Shown one piece after another: positions 62,661-64,000 of a DNA stretch of 64,000 nucleotides; the stretch's first letter is position 1, and each line of letters opens with the position of its first letter. The position numbers were made by a program, and so were the translations under genes. Under the pieces are notes generated by a model that did not search any database, was not told the DNA's origin, and saw only the letters and a program-made list of their open reading frames with translations. Source of the DNA: Cytophagaceae bacterium (GTDB taxonomy: Bacteria; Bacteroidota; Bacteroidia; Cytophagales; Cytophagaceae); the NCBI GenBank assembly GCA_025454925.1, contig JALONM010000009.1:60644-124643 (forward strand), in the 5' to 3' direction.

Positions 62661-64000
62661 ATGAAACATCTGCTTTTCATTTTTCTTGCAAGCACCATCG
62701 CTTGGGCTCAGGTAAAACCAAGAACTCCCGTTTCTACCCAAACGGTCACCAAGCCAGTTCCTGCCAAAGCTTCCAGTGCTACCACCACTCCGGGACCTAT
62801 GACTGTCACAGCGGCGGAAATAGCCAGCATGAAAAAAATATTGCAGACACTTTTGGATCACTGCAACGTTCTTAACGATTCGACCTCCGCGGAAGTAAAA
62901 AAACAATCCACTACGCGGTTGATGAAAGAAGTGCTCAGCACTGTCACCGTAGCCGCAGCGGCACCTCGCATGGAAAGCTCCTTCTGGAACGACTACGACA
63001 GTCTTGTTTACGCGGAAATCAATCCTCTGGCATACGGACAAAAAAACACTATTCGCTTCTACCACAGGCTTGATTCAAGCACTCTTACCTTTGGTAAAAA
63101 AGAGTACGACCCCTGGCGTCGCTTTTATTTATGCGAAGTGCAGGCAACCAAAATTCGCTGGTACTGGGAGAAAAGTACAGAAACCCGCATCGATAGTTTA
63201 GGCAATGCGGTATCAGGTTCGGTTTTCAAAGCCATCTCCCGACGCATTCCTACACGATACTTTTTCAAAATTAGTACCGATGCCTCTGGCAAGGCCATCA
63301 TCAAATTGCTGTATGCCGGTGCCCCAGGAAAATTGCCGGTGCTGGCTCCATTACCCCCTTTGCAACAATGGTGGAAAGACTTGAGCCCTGAATGGAAAAA
63401 TTATCTGGGGAAAAACAAAAAACTGGAGGAATATCCGAAAGAAAATGACCTATCAAGATTAGTAAATACAGACGTGCTGGACCTCAGCAAAAGTAATTTC
63501 AAATCTTACCAAGCCATTTCTGCTTTTAGTGGTGTTAAAAAATTACTACTCAACGATTGCCCGTTTGCCAACTTAGGTATATTAAAGTCCATGAAATCGT
63601 TAACCTACCTGGATGTTAGCAGAACCAATGTACGTTCTTTGGATAGTTTGCCAGCTTTCTCTAAACTGGAGGAATTTTATTGTATCAAAAACCAGATCGT
63701 AGACATCAGCCCTGTGCAATCTATTAGCACGTTGCTAAAATTAGATGTTTCAGAAAATGAGATAGAATCGCTACAGGCGGTGAGATCCTTATCGCAATTA
63801 AAAGAGCTACACCTTTCCTTGAATATAAAAATAAAAGACCTGAGTCCGATATCAGAATTGCTACTTTTAGAAAAACTCTCTTTGCGTAAAATAGACTTGA
63901 GTGACATGTCGGTATTGAGAAAGCTCAACAGCTTGGTATACCTGGATTTGTACAGCGCAGGCATCACCAACCTTCAGCCTCTGGCAGCCATGAAAAAGCT
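62661..64000 (+). CDS. exported leucine-rich-repeat protein, 3' end outside the window
   Basis: The frame from ATG 62661 is open to the last base (about 446 residues so far). It has a signal peptide (MKHLLFIFLASTIAWAQ), a Pro/Thr/Ala-rich linker, a domain with Tyr/Trp-rich strands (WYWEKSTETRIDSLGN), and from about residue 270 a run of leucine-rich repeats of about 22 residues (LTYLDVSRTNVRSLDSLPAF, LKLDVSENEIESLQAVRSLS, LVYLDLYSAGITNLQPLAAM). These resemble the internalin/SDS22-like class. It is probably a surface or periplasmic binding protein in the ppx-trpS operon. The end lies beyond 64000. Confidence 0.85.
   Translation, partial: MKHLLFIFLASTIAWAQVKPRTPVSTQTVTKPVPAKASSATTTPGPMTVTAAEIASMKKILQTLLDHCNVLNDSTSAEVKKQSTTRLMKEVLSTVTVAAAAPRMESSFWNDYDSLVYAEINPLAYGQKNTIRFYHRLDSSTLTFGKKEYDPWRRFYLCEVQATKIRWYWEKSTETRIDSLGNAVSGSVFKAISRRIPTRYFFKISTDASGKAIIKLLYAGAPGKLPVLAPLPPLQQWWKDLSPEWKNYLGKNKKLEEYPKENDLSRLVNTDVLDLSKSNFKSYQAISAFSGVKKLLLNDCPFANLGILKSMKSLTYLDVSRTNVRSLDSLPAFSKLEEFYCIKNQIVDISPVQSISTLLKLDVSENEIESLQAVRSLSQLKELHLSLNIKIKDLSPISELLLLEKLSLRKIDLSDMSVLRKLNSLVYLDLYSAGITNLQPLAAMKK

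Noticed and set aside
1..64000. tRNA or rRNA genes
   Set aside because: I looked through the longer intergenic gaps for cloverleaf-like sequence with GTTC-AAT-type T arms and found none convincing.

Overview
The window looks like chromosomal DNA of a member of the Bacteroidota, probably a Cytophaga-like or related free-living, polysaccharide-degrading bacterium. The reasons are promoters of the TTG-N20-TAnnTTTG type, many short lipoproteins and beta-barrel proteins, an acpP-fabF-rnc cluster next to a pyk/IPExxxVDY-type pair, a type IX-like C-terminal tail on a secreted glycosidase, a 7TM sensor kinase with a LytTR regulator, and a palindromic repeat of a kind I associate with this phylum. I see no rRNA, tRNA, insertion sequence or CRISPR array.

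Layout. 1-3602: a tight plus-strand operon (2OG-Fe(II) oxygenase, cystathionine gamma-synthase/lyase, patatin-like lipase, TrpF-like protein lacking the catalytic Cys). 3850-8608: rocD, a YbjN-like gene and a minus-strand operon nadE-DUF3820-kptA. 8856-13280: a beta-barrel protein, a lipoprotein gene that appears frameshifted, and a YdeP-type molybdopterin oxidoreductase. 13372-13801: two inverted copies of a palindromic repeat. 13869-18358: plus-strand operon purB, beta-barrel, S41 peptidase, methyltransferase, lipoprotein. 18415-24561: minus-strand run of SDR, prfB (with its programmed +1 frameshift), a duplicated-domain secreted protein, a UMF1 transporter, folC and a lipoprotein. 24776-32265: a 1160-residue TPR-CHAT protein, a GH8 glycosidase, and an ECF sigma factor overlapping a membrane protein that joins an anti-sigma-like N-terminus to a trypsin-like protease, divergent from a tiny lipoprotein gene. 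32516-36701: GH3 and GH10 enzymes; with the GH8 they suggest beta-glucan or xylan breakdown, although no SusC/SusD pair is present. 36916-44254: small unknowns, a LexA-like XRE/S24 regulator, a 32-bp tandem repeat array in front of an AAA ATPase, and a LytTR two-component system. 44654-48952: pyk, IPExxxVDY-like, acpP, fabF, rnc. 49131-64000: a Wzz-like protein, recQ, a cyclase-family protein, DUF3945, shikimate kinase, a CAP/OmpA-like protein, metH, ppx, trpS and a leucine-rich-repeat protein cut by the window end.

Most of the content is housekeeping. The parts most worth a second look are the sigma/anti-sigma-protease/lipoprotein module with its shared divergent 14-bp motif and the nearby CHAT protein, the 32-bp tandem array, the inverted repeat pair, the nadE-kptA linkage, and the TrpF-like operon. 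All functional calls come from reading motifs and context; no database search was possible.
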